Shown here: piece by piece, positions 1 to 9,375 of the stretch
Layout of the letters: each line of letters opens with the position of its first letter
Position numbering within the stretch: the first letter of the stretch is position 1
Assembly: GCA_038237625.1 (NCBI GenBank)
Contig: JBBRYM010000017.1
Span: 1 to 55,100, forward strand
Reading direction: 5' to 3'
From: JAWVFM01 sp038237625
Lineage (GTDB): Bacteria; Actinomycetota; Thermoleophilia; Solirubrobacterales; 70-9
Length of the DNA: 55,100 bases
Translations under genes and position numbers: made by a program
The notes under the pieces: generated by a model
The model's database searches: none
Seen by the model: only the letters and a program-made list of their open reading frames with translations
Told to the model about the DNA's origin: nothing

Positions 1-1
1 C

Positions 2-463
2 GACTACCAGGCCGCCGCCGATAACAACTTCACCCAGGGCGCCCTCGGCGAGGCCACCTGCGCGCTCACCAACGGCCTGCCTCCACTCGCCTTCTTTCGC
101 CCCTACACGCCTGAGCTCGTCGGCTGGTTCAACGACTTCGGGACCTCCGGCGTCGTCGACGCCAACGGCGGCATAGGACGCATCGAGACCACGATCAATA
201 CCTTCTCTGCCTCGACTCCGGGCTTCCCCCAGCTTCCGCTCACCGGCATCTTTCCGCCCCCGTTGAACAACCCCGGCGCGATCACGCAAGACTTGACCGA
301 TCTCCTGAACCAGCCCAGCCTCGGCTTCACGACCGGCCAGGTCGCTCGCTGCCCCGGCGGCCTCGAGCGCAGCCGCGACGGCTCCAACCCGTTCACCGAC
401 GGCGGCAACCTGAGCGCCGGGCCCACAGGCTGCGATCCGACGCAGGTGCCGACCGGGCCATGA
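2..463 (+). CDS. Mce family protein, C-terminal part (mce cluster I)
   Basis: The reading frame is open from the window edge to a TGA at 461-463, giving the last 153 residues of a protein whose start lies upstream. The visible part has no MCE domain; it is the Gly/Pro/Asn-rich extracytoplasmic tail typical of actinobacterial Mce proteins (segments such as GWFNDFGTSG and FPQLPLTGIFPPP). The stop overlaps the ATG of the next Mce gene (ATGA), which places it in the same operon. Assignment rests on position in a run of Mce genes and tail style. By position it is the first of six Mce subunits, so the YrbE permease genes would be expected just outside the window. Confidence 0.75.
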   Translation, partial: DYQAAADNNFTQGALGEATCALTNGLPPLAFFRPYTPELVGWFNDFGTSGVVDANGGIGRIETTINTFSASTPGFPQLPLTGIFPPPLNNPGAITQDLTDLLNQPSLGFTTGQVARCPGGLERSRDGSNPFTDGGNLSAGPTGCDPTQVPTGP

Positions 464-2244
464 GACGGATCGCCCTCATCTCCAGCGCGCTGCTCGGCCT
501 CGTTGCCTGGGTCCTCGTCGCTTTCGCGGGCGCCGACGACTCGCACACCTACGAGATCCAGATGTACAACGCCTTCGGGATCGTCAACGGATCCGAGGTC
601 AGGGTGGGCGGCGTGACCGCGGGCACGGTGACCGATCTCAACGTCGATGCGCAAAAGCGGGCCGTCGTGACGGTGAACCTCAACGGGCCACTCGCGGTGC
701 TCGGCAAGGACACCACCTGCGCCTCCCAGCCGCAGTCGCTGATCGCCGAGTACTTCATCGACTGCTCGCCGAAGGGCCCGCCCCTCCCCGAGGGCGGCGA
801 GATCAAGGCGAATCACGTGCAGTTGACGGTCCAGCCCGACCTCGTGGCCGATTCGCTGCGCCAGTCCTACCGCGACCGCCTGTCGATGCTGATCAACGAG
901 TTCGGCACCGCGCTGGCCGGCAACGCGGCGAACCTGAACCAGGCGATCCGCCTGGGCTCGCCGGCGTTGATGCAGCTGCGCAAGGTCCTCCACATCCTCG
1001 CCCAGCAGAACGCGACCATTCGCGACCTCAACGTCAACTCCGACAAGATCTTCTCCGAGCTGGCCGCGAACAAGGCCAACGTCGTGCGGTTCATCCAGCG
1101 GGCCGGCGACGCCGCCGCGGCATCGGCCGCGCGCCGCGACGACCTGTCCGCCGACTTCGACAGGCTCGACAACTTCCTCGCGCAACTCGGCCCGACCTCT
1201 GCCCAGCTGGCGCAGACCGCTCGCCAGTCCACGCCGCTCCTGGCCGATCTGAACGCCGCGGCGCCGCAGCTCAACCGCCTGGCCGTCACCCTGCCGGCGT
1301 TCAACGACGCCACGAAGGTCTCGCTGGTCTCCCTCGGCAAGGCCGCGCTGCCGGGCCGCCAGGCACTAAGGCAGGGGCGCGACGAGCTCCAGGCCCTGAG
1401 CGCCGCCTCCAGGAACTCCCAGCCCGTCGCCGACGCCCTGGCCAAGTTCCTGCTCGACATCGGCTCGCCCAAGCGCGCGGTGGGAATCGACGACCGAGCC
1501 GCCAAGAGCTGTAGCAACAAGACCAAGTCCTGCTACTCCACCGGGCGGCCGGCGCCGACGGGCTACACGGGCATGGAGGGCCTTCTCAACTACGCCTACT
1601 ACCAGGCGGGGGCCCTCAACTCCTACGACGCGGTCGGCCACCTCCTGCACTTCACGCTCTACGACGTGATGAGCGGCCCCTGCGGCAACTTCTCCACCGG
1701 TCACGACGCCACCACCGGCAAGCCCGGCGTCCCGGCCAAGGGCGGGGGCCTCACGACGGACATCACGAAAACGGCTCCCTGCGTCTCCTGGCTTGGCCCC
1801 AACCAGCCCGGAATCAGCCAGCAGCTTCACCTGCCGCCCTATGACAAGTCGGTCTGCTCGGCTGGGCTCTCGCCCGACAACGCCGCCACGCGGGCGATCT
1901 GCGATCCCAGCTCCAAGGTGAAGACCCCCAAGCGGACCGCGGCGCCCAGCGGCGGCGCCTCGGCCCCCGCGACGAAGAACCGCAAGCCCGCCGGCTCCAC
2001 AGGGCCTTCGGGTACGACGACCAATCCGTCCACAACCACGACCCCATCCACGCCCACGGTGCCCCCGACCGGTGGACTGCCCGACGCGGGCGGAACGCTC
2101 CGCCACCTGCGTGATCTGCTCGGCTTGGGCGCGGGCGGCGGCGGCGCGCTCGGCGGCGTCGGCAACGGCGCCAACCAGGCGCTGGGCGGCGGCTCGGGCA
2201 GCGGCGCGGCAAACGACCTCCTCAACTTCATGTTCTCGAACTGA
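460..2244 (+). CDS. Mce family protein with long Thr/Pro/Gly-rich tail (cluster I, second)
   Basis: 594 residues. An N-terminal membrane anchor (about residues 5-24) is followed by an MCE/MlaD-type domain (about 32-125, with the core motif SEVRVGGVTAGTV), then a long helical region (about 130-345) and a low-complexity tail rich in Thr, Pro, Ser and Gly (about 475-594). Mce proteins assemble as hexameric barrels with helical tubes that carry lipids across the envelope and dock on a YrbE/ATPase ABC-type core. The ATG at 460 overlaps the preceding stop by 4 nt and the stop at 2242-2244 overlaps the next start, so translation is probably coupled. Several Cys in the C-terminal half could form disulfides outside the membrane. 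No lipobox is present. Confidence 0.88.
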   Translation: MRRIALISSALLGLVAWVLVAFAGADDSHTYEIQMYNAFGIVNGSEVRVGGVTAGTVTDLNVDAQKRAVVTVNLNGPLAVLGKDTTCASQPQSLIAEYFIDCSPKGPPLPEGGEIKANHVQLTVQPDLVADSLRQSYRDRLSMLINEFGTALAGNAANLNQAIRLGSPALMQLRKVLHILAQQNATIRDLNVNSDKIFSELAANKANVVRFIQRAGDAAAASAARRDDLSADFDRLDNFLAQLGPTSAQLAQTARQSTPLLADLNAAAPQLNRLAVTLPAFNDATKVSLVSLGKAALPGRQALRQGRDELQALSAASRNSQPVADALAKFLLDIGSPKRAVGIDDRAAKSCSNKTKSCYSTGRPAPTGYTGMEGLLNYAYYQAGALNSYDAVGHLLHFTLYDVMSGPCGNFSTGHDATTGKPGVPAKGGGLTTDITKTAPCVSWLGPNQPGISQQLHLPPYDKSVCSAGLSPDNAATRAICDPSSKVKTPKRTAAPSGGASAPATKNRKPAGSTGPSGTTTNPSTTTTPSTPTVPPTGGLPDAGGTLRHLRDLLGLGAGGGGALGGVGNGANQALGGGSGSGAANDLLNFMFSN

Positions 2245-3980
2245 TGCGACGCTCCAGCCCCCTTCAGACCTTCGCTTCCTCACCGACGATGGTGGGCGCG
2301 ATCACGACGCTCGTGATCGTCGTCGCCGTCTTCCTCGCCTACAACGCGAACAACGGCCTGCCCTTCGTGCCGGTCTACCGCGTCTCGGTAGAGGTGCCCA
2401 ACTCGGCACGCGTGACCAAGTCCAACGAGGTCCGGATTGGCGGCCATCGCGTCGGCGTGGTCGAGTCGATCGAGTCGATCCGCACGACGCCCGACGGCCA
2501 GGCCGCGCAGACCTCGGTCAGCGACTCCTCCAGCTCCTCCAACGACACCTGCTGCGTCGGCGCGCAGTTGAACCTCAAGCTCGACAAGACGGCCTCGCCG
2601 CTGCCCGAGGACTCGATCTTCCGCGTCCGTTACAAGTCGACCTTCGGCCTCAAGTACATCGAGATCGTCCGCGGCGTGAGCAACAAGATGGCGCCCGACG
2701 GCTTCAAGTTCAACGGCCTCGACGACGGCGGAAATTGCGCCCTCCCGGTCAACCCCCAGACGTTCCTGGCCAGCGAGCCGCAGTCGTCCACGAACGGCTG
2801 CTTCCAGAAGCAGACCGAGTTCGATGCGATCAACAATACGTTCGACCAGAAGACCCGCAATGCGAGCAGGGCGAACCTGGTGGGCTTCGGAGCCGGCTTC
2901 GCCGGCCGCGGCGGATCGCTGAACGAGGCCCTCGACAGCCTCTCGCCGTTGTTCCGCTACCTCGGCCCGGTCGCCAAGAACCTGGCCGATCAGAACACCG
3001 GTCTCGCGAGCTTCATCAGCGCTTCGGGGCGCCTGGCCTCGATCGTGGCTCCGGTCGCGGTGCAGCAGTCCCAGCTCTTCACCAACGGCGCCAATGCATT
3101 CGCAGCGATCGCCGCGGACCCGCAGGCCCTTCAGGACACGATCTCCACCGGGCGCCCGCTGCTGGAGCAGGGACCCGCGATCCTCGCCCGCCAGCGCCCC
3201 TTCCTGGCGGACTTCGCCGAGCTCTCCAGGCGGCTGCGGCCCGGTATCGCCTCCCTGCGCCTGGCGCTGCCCGACCTGAACGCGGCGATCAAGGTCGGCA
3301 CGCCGACCCTGCTTCGGACGCCGCCGATCAACGCCAAGCTGGGTCGCGTTTTCGTCGCGCTGAAGCGCTTGGTCCAGCAGCCCTCGACGAAGATCTCGCT
3401 GCAGCGGCTGAAGTACACCTTCGACCAGGCCAAGCCCCTCGTCAACTGGGTCGTTCCGGCGCAGACCGTCTGCAACTACTGGGACTACTTCTTCACCCTC
3501 CTGCCCAACGGCCTTTCCGACCAGGACCAGGTGGGCTTCAGCTTCCGCCAGAGCGGGGTTGGGTTCCCGCTCGGCTCCAGCCAACTCGCGCTTGGCCCGC
3601 TCAACGCCACCATCCCGGGCCAGGCGCAGGCCGGGCTCGCCGGGTACTCCGGCATCCAGGCCAATGGCCGCCTCGGTGGCGCCGCGGGGCCGGACGCCAA
3701 CAAGTTCGCGCCGTTCAGCTCGCCGATCCTCGAGGGTCATGCCTACGGGCCGACCGGCCAGCCGTTCACGCGGGACGCCAACGGCGGGGCCACGCCTGAT
3801 TGCCAGCCGGGTCAGACCGGCTATTTCTTCGGGAGGAACCCGGTGCCCGGCCAGCCCAAGAACGTCCCGGCCCAGGGTAATCCCGACATCCTGGGCAGCC
3901 GCGGAGTCTCCGACCTCTTCTACAAAAAGGACGGCACCCGCATCCTCAAGGACACCCGCATCCCCTCGCATCAGCCATGA
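2244..3980 (+). CDS. Mce family protein (cluster I, third)
   Basis: 578 residues. A single N-terminal transmembrane helix (about 12-33) precedes an MCE domain (about 42-150) with the motif NEVRIGGHRVGVVESI. The domain is interrupted by a Ser-rich insert (around residues 90-105) ending in a CC pair, unusual among the six neighbours. A helical region (about 210-400) and a Gly/Pro-rich extracytoplasmic tail follow. The start ATG overlaps the previous stop by one nucleotide and its own TGA (3978-3980) overlaps the next ATG by four. Role inferred from the family: one of six different subunits of a lipid-transport tube. Confidence 0.87.
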   Translation: MRRSSPLQTFASSPTMVGAITTLVIVVAVFLAYNANNGLPFVPVYRVSVEVPNSARVTKSNEVRIGGHRVGVVESIESIRTTPDGQAAQTSVSDSSSSSNDTCCVGAQLNLKLDKTASPLPEDSIFRVRYKSTFGLKYIEIVRGVSNKMAPDGFKFNGLDDGGNCALPVNPQTFLASEPQSSTNGCFQKQTEFDAINNTFDQKTRNASRANLVGFGAGFAGRGGSLNEALDSLSPLFRYLGPVAKNLADQNTGLASFISASGRLASIVAPVAVQQSQLFTNGANAFAAIAADPQALQDTISTGRPLLEQGPAILARQRPFLADFAELSRRLRPGIASLRLALPDLNAAIKVGTPTLLRTPPINAKLGRVFVALKRLVQQPSTKISLQRLKYTFDQAKPLVNWVVPAQTVCNYWDYFFTLLPNGLSDQDQVGFSFRQSGVGFPLGSSQLALGPLNATIPGQAQAGLAGYSGIQANGRLGGAAGPDANKFAPFSSPILEGHAYGPTGQPFTRDANGGATPDCQPGQTGYFFGRNPVPGQPKNVPAQGNPDILGSRGVSDLFYKKDGTRILKDTRIPSHQP

Positions 3981-5611
3981 GAACGACACACGCACGCAGA
4001 AAGCTTCCGAACTGGGCCGTGGGCCTGATCCTCGTGGTCATCATCGGCGTGGGGTCGTTTTTGGCCTACACGAAGAAGCTGCCCTGGTCGCACCAGTTCA
4101 CGGTGAACGCCGTGTTCACCACCTCGCAGAACATCAACGTCAACTCGCCGGTTCGGATCGCCGGCGTCAATGTGGGCAAAGTCACCGGCGTCGACCATCT
4201 CACCGCCGGCAGCCCCGGGTTCGACCAGGCAACCGCCAACGCGGACGGCAAGTCGAGCGGGCAGCAGGCGACCCTGGTGACGATGGAGATCACCGATACC
4301 GGCCTGCCCATCCACCAGGACGCGACGATGAAGCTCCGTCCCCGGCTGTTCCTCGAGGGAAACCTGTTCGTCGACGTGCATCCGGGCACGCCGGAGTCGC
4401 CCTCGATCGACGACGGCTCCACGGTGCCTGAGAGCCAGACCTCGGTCTCGGTGCAGCTCGATCAGGTTCTGTCGACTCTGCAGGCCGATGTCCGCGCCAA
4501 CCTTCAAACCTTCCTGCACCAGCTCGGCGACGCGTTCATCAAGTACGGCGGCGCCAACGGCCTCCGCGAGTTCTATGCGTCGTCGGGGCCGGCGTTCAAG
4601 AATGGCTCGCTGGTCAATGCGGCTCTGCTCGGGACGCAGGAACACGACCTCTCCGGGCTCGTGCGCAACCTGGATTCGACGGTTCGCGCGCTCGATGCGC
4701 ACGAGTCGCAGCTGCAGAACTTCGTCACCAACCTGAGGGTCGTGACCGGCTCCTTCGCTGCGCAGGACACGGCCCTGGCGCAGGGGGTCTCGGAGCTTCC
4801 GGGCGTCCTTGACGCCGCGAAGCCTGCTTTCACGGCCCTCAACGCCGCGTTCCCCTCGCTGCGGGCATTCTCGGTCGAGGCTCTCCCGGGAGTGAAGTCG
4901 ACCCCGGCTGCCCTCGACGCCGCCACGCCGCTGCTGCACCAGCTGCGCGGGCTGGTCTCCAAGGCCGAGCTGCGGGGCCTCACGCACGACCTGCGACCGA
5001 CGATCCCTTACCTGACCAAGCTGACCAAGCGGACGATTCCGTTCCTGCGCCAGAGCCGCGCGCTCTCGTCGTGCTTCAACCAGGTGATCATCCCCTGGTC
5101 GAACTCGCACGTCACCGACCCCGACTTCCCGACGCCGAAGATCTACCAGGAGACCGCCTACGGCCTGGAGGGGATCTCGGGCGAGAGCCGCACCGGCGAC
5201 GCCAACGGCCAGGCCGTGCGGGTCGAGGGCGCCAGCGGCACCGACCTCATCACCCGTACCGATGCCCAGACCGGGCAGACGCTCTTCGGCCTCGGCCCGA
5301 CGGGCACGCCCCTTCAGGGCGGCCGTCCGTCGATCCAGTCCTCCGCCAAGCCGCCCTACCGCCCGGACGTCCCCTGTGAGACCCAGCAGCCGCCGAACCT
5401 CGGGTCGGGCGCGCCGTCCCCCGCCAAGAGCTCCGGGACGGTGCCCGCCGCCAAGCCCAGCGCTGCCGACAAGGCGTACCTCGCAAAGGTCCTGCCCGCC
5501 GCCCAGGCCCAGTCGAAGGGGCAGAACGGGCTCGCGAATCAGCTCTTCAGCCAGGCCTACTCGGCCTGGGCGAAGCTGAGCGGCAACCAGCTTCTCGGAG
5601 GCGGTGGCTGA
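3977..5611 (+). CDS. Mce family protein (cluster I, fourth)
   Basis: 544 residues. Short basic N-terminus, a transmembrane helix (about 13-31), an MCE domain (about 38-145; motif PVRIAGVNVGKVTGV, then FLEGNLFVDVHPG), a helical tube-forming region (about 150-370) and a polar tail ending in a Gly-rich stretch. The MCE core carries a loop of about 20 residues (SPGFDQATANADG) between two strands. ATG at 3977 overlaps the upstream stop by four nucleotides; the TGA at 5609-5611 shares one nucleotide with the next ATG. Part of one long transcript with its neighbours. Substrate cannot be read from sequence; cholesterol, fatty acids or other lipids are the known Mce cargoes. Confidence 0.87.
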   Translation: MRTTHARRKLPNWAVGLILVVIIGVGSFLAYTKKLPWSHQFTVNAVFTTSQNINVNSPVRIAGVNVGKVTGVDHLTAGSPGFDQATANADGKSSGQQATLVTMEITDTGLPIHQDATMKLRPRLFLEGNLFVDVHPGTPESPSIDDGSTVPESQTSVSVQLDQVLSTLQADVRANLQTFLHQLGDAFIKYGGANGLREFYASSGPAFKNGSLVNAALLGTQEHDLSGLVRNLDSTVRALDAHESQLQNFVTNLRVVTGSFAAQDTALAQGVSELPGVLDAAKPAFTALNAAFPSLRAFSVEALPGVKSTPAALDAATPLLHQLRGLVSKAELRGLTHDLRPTIPYLTKLTKRTIPFLRQSRALSSCFNQVIIPWSNSHVTDPDFPTPKIYQETAYGLEGISGESRTGDANGQAVRVEGASGTDLITRTDAQTGQTLFGLGPTGTPLQGGRPSIQSSAKPPYRPDVPCETQQPPNLGSGAPSPAKSSGTVPAAKPSAADKAYLAKVLPAAQAQSKGQNGLANQLFSQAYSAWAKLSGNQLLGGGG

Positions 5612-6918
5612 TGGCAACCGTGATCCGCAAGAACCTGCGCAACTTCATCGCGGTCATCGTGCTCGTGATCATCGCCGTGATCACGAGCTACGTGATCGTC
5701 CAGGAGCAGCGCCTGCGCATCCCGGTACTGGAGGAGAAGCCCTTCGAGCTCAAGGCCGACTTCCAGACCGCCCAGGCCGTGGTACCGGGCCAGGGCCAGA
5801 CCATCGACGTCGCGGGTGTCAAGGTTGGCGACGTCCAGAGTGTCGACCTCGTCAACGGCGTCGCGCAGGTGACCTTTGGAATCGAGCGCAAGTTCGTGCC
5901 GATCTACAAGAACGCGACGATCCTGATGCGTCCGCGCACGGGGCTGAAGGACATGTTCTTCCAGCTCGACCCGGGCTCGCGCGACGCGGGCGTGGTCCCG
6001 GAGGGCGGCACGATCCCGCTCGCGAACACCGCGCCCGACGTTAACCTCGACGAGATCCTCGCGGCGCTCGACGGCGACACGCGGGCCTACCTGCGCGTGC
6101 TCATCGACAGCGCCGGCCAGGGCCTCAAGGGCCAGTCGAAGAACCTGGGCAAGCTGCTCGGCGGCCTGGGCCCGCTCAACCACGACGCAAACCGGGTGAC
6201 GAAGCTCGTCGCCGAGCGTCGTCAGAACCTCGCCGACCTCATTCACAAGCTGAGCGTGCTGACCGCCGATGTCGGACGCCATTCGAGCGACGTGACCCGC
6301 CTTGTCGACGCGTCCAACTCCGCGCTCTCGGCGATCGCGGTGCAGGATCCGGACGTCCAACGGGCGATCGCCGACCTGCCCGGCGCTCTCTCCAAGCTGC
6401 ATGGCGCGCTGACCGCGGTGACGCCGTTTGCCAACCAGCTCGGGCCGACCTTCAACCACCTGCGCCCGTTCGCTCGCCACCTGCCGCGGCTCAACGCTTC
6501 GCTGATCGACCTGGCGAACACGGCCACGCCGATCCTGAAGAACCGAATCCGGCCACTGGTGCGCGCCGCGCGGCCGGCGATTCCGCCGCTTCGAAACGCG
6601 GCGAAGAACCTGTCCGCGGCCACTCCAAGGCTGACCGTGGTTGCCAACCAGATCAACAAGCTTGGGAACATGGCCGCCTACAACCCGCACGGCGCCGAGG
6701 CGCCAGGAACGGCCGGCCGCGACGAGGGGTACCTCTACTGGGTCGCATGGCTCGGCCACAACGGCAACCTGGTCTTCGACTCGCAGGACGCCAACGGCCT
6801 CTTCCGCCGCATCTATTTGACCGCCAACTGCGCCAATATCAAGAACATCCTGAGCTCCTCGCCGCTGGCTCCGGTGATCACCGGACTGGGTGGCCTCATC
6901 GGGACGGTCTGCCCGTGA
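5611..6918 (+). CDS. Mce family protein (cluster I, fifth)
   Basis: 435 residues, the shortest complete member of cluster I. Transmembrane anchor about 11-31, MCE domain about 43-125 (motif TIDVAGVKVGDVQSV, then LKDMFFQLDPGS), and a helical region with repeated hydrophobic heptads up to about residue 355. In mycobacterial mce operons the fifth gene often encodes a lipoprotein; here no lipobox cysteine follows the N-terminal hydrophobic segment, so this subunit seems anchored by its helix. Start overlaps the previous stop by one nucleotide. There are 31 bp to the next gene's preferred start. Confidence 0.87.
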   Translation: MATVIRKNLRNFIAVIVLVIIAVITSYVIVQEQRLRIPVLEEKPFELKADFQTAQAVVPGQGQTIDVAGVKVGDVQSVDLVNGVAQVTFGIERKFVPIYKNATILMRPRTGLKDMFFQLDPGSRDAGVVPEGGTIPLANTAPDVNLDEILAALDGDTRAYLRVLIDSAGQGLKGQSKNLGKLLGGLGPLNHDANRVTKLVAERRQNLADLIHKLSVLTADVGRHSSDVTRLVDASNSALSAIAVQDPDVQRAIADLPGALSKLHGALTAVTPFANQLGPTFNHLRPFARHLPRLNASLIDLANTATPILKNRIRPLVRAARPAIPPLRNAAKNLSAATPRLTVVANQINKLGNMAAYNPHGAEAPGTAGRDEGYLYWVAWLGHNGNLVFDSQDANGLFRRIYLTANCANIKNILSSSPLAPVITGLGGLIGTVCP

Positions 6919-6949
6919 CGACCGAGCGTTCAAGCGAGGTGAGTGGCTG

Positions 6950-8530
6950 ATGCAGAAGCAGGCGCCGTCACTCGGCCGCATCCTCATCGCCCTGGGATTC
7001 ACGTTGTCGTGCTTCGGCCTGATCCTGTTCCTGTGGGTCGCGTTCGGCGGCCCCATCCCTCTGCAGCCGGAGAGCTACAAGATCAGTGCGTACTTCCCCG
7101 AGGCGACCCAGCTCGCCCAGGAATCCGACGTGCGCATCGGCGGCGTGTCCGTGGGCAAGGTCAAGACCGTGGCCCTGGCGCCGCCGGATAAGCGCGTCAA
7201 CGGCAAGGACACGACCGAGGCCGTGATCGAGATCGACCCCCAGTACGCGCCGATCTCAACCGACGCCAAGGCGATCCTGCGCCAGAAGACCCTCCTCGGC
7301 GAGACCTATATCGAGCTCACCTCGGGTACCGAGCCGGGCGGCAACGCAGCCCCGGTCTCCCTCGGCTCTGCGGCGACTGCCACGGACACGTCCAGCCATC
7401 CGGTCCAGTCGATCCCCGAGGGCGGAACGCTCGGCATCAGCCAGACGCAGGAGGCGACGCAGATCGACGAGATCTTCAACGCCCTCGATTCCCAGACGCG
7501 AACCGCGTTGCAGGACTGGCTCCAGAATTCCGCCATCGCAGTGAAGAACCGCGGGCTCGATCTGAACGACGCCCTGGGCAACCTCGGCCCGTTCGCCTCC
7601 GACGCGTCGAACATCCTCCAGGTGCTCAACCGCCAGCAGCACTCCCTCAACGGCCTCGTCCGCGACACCGGCACGGTCTTCAATGCCCTCTCCCAGCGCG
7701 ACCACGAGGTCGCGGGAGCGATCACCGGCTCCAACACCACCTTCCAGGCCATCGCCTCGCAGGACAAGGCGTTGCGGGACACCTTCCAGATCCTCCCGAC
7801 CTTCCAGCGCGAGTCGCTGGCGACCCTCCAGCGACTCGACCAGTTCCAGCTCGACACCGATCCGCTGATCAAGGCGCTGCTTCCCGTCTCCAACGACATC
7901 TCGCCGACTTTCAATTCGATTCGCCGGCTCTCACATCCCCTGCGGTCGCTGTTCGTCGACCTGAACCCACTGCTTGACGCGGCGAAGAAGGGGCTGCCCG
8001 CGACCAGCCAATTCCTGAACAAGCTGCGCCCGACCCTGGCGGCCCTCGATCCGTTCCTCGCCAACCTCAACCCGGTAATCAGCTTCCTGAAGACCTACAA
8101 GACCGACGTCACCAACTTCCTGGCCAACCCGGAGACGGGCTTTGCGACCATCCCGCACTCCATCACCCCGACGGCCCCCGCGCCGAGCTTTTCGCTGCGG
8201 GTCGCGAGTTACTTCAGCCCCGAGACGCTCTCGATCTATCCGACTCGCCTCGACACGAACCGCGGCAACGCTTACTTTCCGCCGAACTTCCTGCTCGCTC
8301 AGGGCTCGGCGAAGAAGGGGATCTTCGCCAACTGGGACTGCAAGAACCTCGATTACACGCCGCTCAGTCAGAACCCCGACGAGGACCAGGTGGTCGCGGG
8401 CCAGACGCCGCCCGCAGACGTCCACATGGGCCAGCCGCCGGACATCGGCTTCGCGCCGTGCTTCGTGCAGAAGGACCAGCCACCCAAGTTCGGCGGCAAG
8501 GCGTTCCCGCAGGTCACCGCACAGCCCTGA
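6950..8530 (+). CDS. Mce family protein (cluster I, sixth)
   Basis: 526 residues from ATG 6950. This start was chosen because AGCGAGGTGAG at 6934-6944 gives a ribosome site and the N-terminus then reads MQKQAPSLG followed directly by the anchor helix (about 11-33). A more upstream ATG at 6890 would lie inside the preceding gene. MCE domain about 42-165 (motif SDVRIGGVSVGKVKTV, and LLGETYIELTSG); it has a Ser/Thr/Ala-rich insert before the final strand. A long helical region and a C-terminal domain with two Cys follow. Last gene of the cluster; no clear terminator follows before the next gene. Confidence 0.87.
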   Translation: MQKQAPSLGRILIALGFTLSCFGLILFLWVAFGGPIPLQPESYKISAYFPEATQLAQESDVRIGGVSVGKVKTVALAPPDKRVNGKDTTEAVIEIDPQYAPISTDAKAILRQKTLLGETYIELTSGTEPGGNAAPVSLGSAATATDTSSHPVQSIPEGGTLGISQTQEATQIDEIFNALDSQTRTALQDWLQNSAIAVKNRGLDLNDALGNLGPFASDASNILQVLNRQQHSLNGLVRDTGTVFNALSQRDHEVAGAITGSNTTFQAIASQDKALRDTFQILPTFQRESLATLQRLDQFQLDTDPLIKALLPVSNDISPTFNSIRRLSHPLRSLFVDLNPLLDAAKKGLPATSQFLNKLRPTLAALDPFLANLNPVISFLKTYKTDVTNFLANPETGFATIPHSITPTAPAPSFSLRVASYFSPETLSIYPTRLDTNRGNAYFPPNFLLAQGSAKKGIFANWDCKNLDYTPLSQNPDEDQVVAGQTPPADVHMGQPPDIGFAPCFVQKDQPPKFGGKAFPQVTAQP

Positions 8531-8535
8531 GAACC

Positions 8536-8541
8536 TAAGCT
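8536..8541 (+). promoter_or_regulatory. Candidate leaderless -10 box (TAAGCT)
   Basis: TAAGCT matches the actinobacterial TANNNT -10 consensus and ends exactly 7 nt before the GTG start at 8549. No Shine-Dalgarno sequence precedes that start, so transcription would begin at the start codon. The -35 region is weak. Confidence 0.45.
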
Positions 8542-8548
8542 CCCTCGC

Positions 8549-9235
8549 GTGAGCAAGGAAGATGCCGGCGGCTGGGCCGAGGTGGTCCAGGGGGTCGCCG
8601 CGAAGCGCGACCTTCGCTACGACCCGGTCGGTGGGCTGAACCCCGTGGGCGGCCCCGTTGCCCTGTGCCCCGGAGGGACGAACCGCGTCACGGGTCAGCT
8701 CGGGCCCGAGTCGTGGGGCGCGGCCTGCGACGCAGACGAGCGTGAGGCCGGTGGCTTCTTCTCGAAGACGGTCCTTCCGGACGCGGTGATGGTGAAGGCG
8801 CACATGCCCGACCTTGCGCAGGTGATGCCTGCCTTCAATGTCGAGTCGATCGAGCGAAACGCCGAGGAGCTCGCGATTCAGCGCGTGGCGCGCAAGGTCG
8901 AGTTCGAGTCGATCGACTTCAACAAGCGCTTTCTCGCGACGGTCCCCAAGGAATACGACCCGGTGGCCCTTCGCGAGCTCTTCAGTCCGGGATTTCTGGA
9001 GTGGGTGACGACGATCGACCGCCAGGTCGACTTCGGCGTGATCGAAAAGCAGGCCTACTTCCACTGGCGGCTTCGGGAGCGGACGGCTGACGAGTACGAG
9101 GCCGCCCTCGACGCCGGCGGGGAGCTCTTTCGCCGCGTGCGCAACGAGATGGAGGAGTCTGGAATCCACACCTACCCGTCGGGCCCATGGCACGCTGGGT
9201 TGGAGGAGTTCCCGGCCGAGGCGCCGAGGGCCTAG
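8549..9235 (+). CDS. Conserved-looking protein of unknown function
   Basis: 228 residues from a GTG start with no ribosome site but a -10 box 7 nt upstream. I do not recognise the family. The protein is soluble, acidic and without membrane segment or signal peptide. It reads like a compact alpha/beta domain: a Gly/Pro-rich N-terminal part with one CPGG motif and one later Cys, a central segment ending in KRFLATVPKEYDPVALRELF, and an amphipathic C-terminal helix region (ERTADEYEAALDAGGELF). It follows mce cluster I by 18 bp on the same strand and could be co-transcribed with it, but the -10 box suggests its own promoter. Codon use matches neighbours, so it is probably a real gene. Confidence 0.7.
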   Translation: MSKEDAGGWAEVVQGVAAKRDLRYDPVGGLNPVGGPVALCPGGTNRVTGQLGPESWGAACDADEREAGGFFSKTVLPDAVMVKAHMPDLAQVMPAFNVESIERNAEELAIQRVARKVEFESIDFNKRFLATVPKEYDPVALRELFSPGFLEWVTTIDRQVDFGVIEKQAYFHWRLRERTADEYEAALDAGGELFRRVRNEMEESGIHTYPSGPWHAGLEEFPAEAPRA

Positions 9236-9310
9236 GTGCCGCGTCGAGCCCCGGCGTGGTCGCGGGCTCAGGTGGCTAGAAGAGCGAAGAGGGCGGGAAG
9301 CCCAAACGAT

Positions 9311-9355
9311 GAACGTCCCGGAGTACCCCCTACAGGGTGGGTATGCGGGACGTTC
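9311..9355. repeat. Hairpin repeat element, copy 1
   Basis: GAACGTCCCG (9311-9320) and CGGGACGTTC (9346-9355) are perfect 10-bp inverted arms. Inside them CCC-TACA-GGG forms a second small stem. The core CCCTACAGGGTGGG is shared with copy 2. It lies between two convergent genes and could end transcription from both sides. Confidence 0.7.
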
Positions 9356-9375
9356 ATGGGTGGGATGCCGACGTT

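Noticed and set aside
2461..2485. Short GAGTCGATC direct repeat in the third Mce gene
   Set aside because: In-frame codon repetition (VESIESI) inside a coding region, no separate function needed.
2072..3799. 575-codon open frame overlapping two Mce genes
   Set aside because: Arg/Pro/Gln-rich translation without any fold signature, while the overlapped frames show intact MCE domains.
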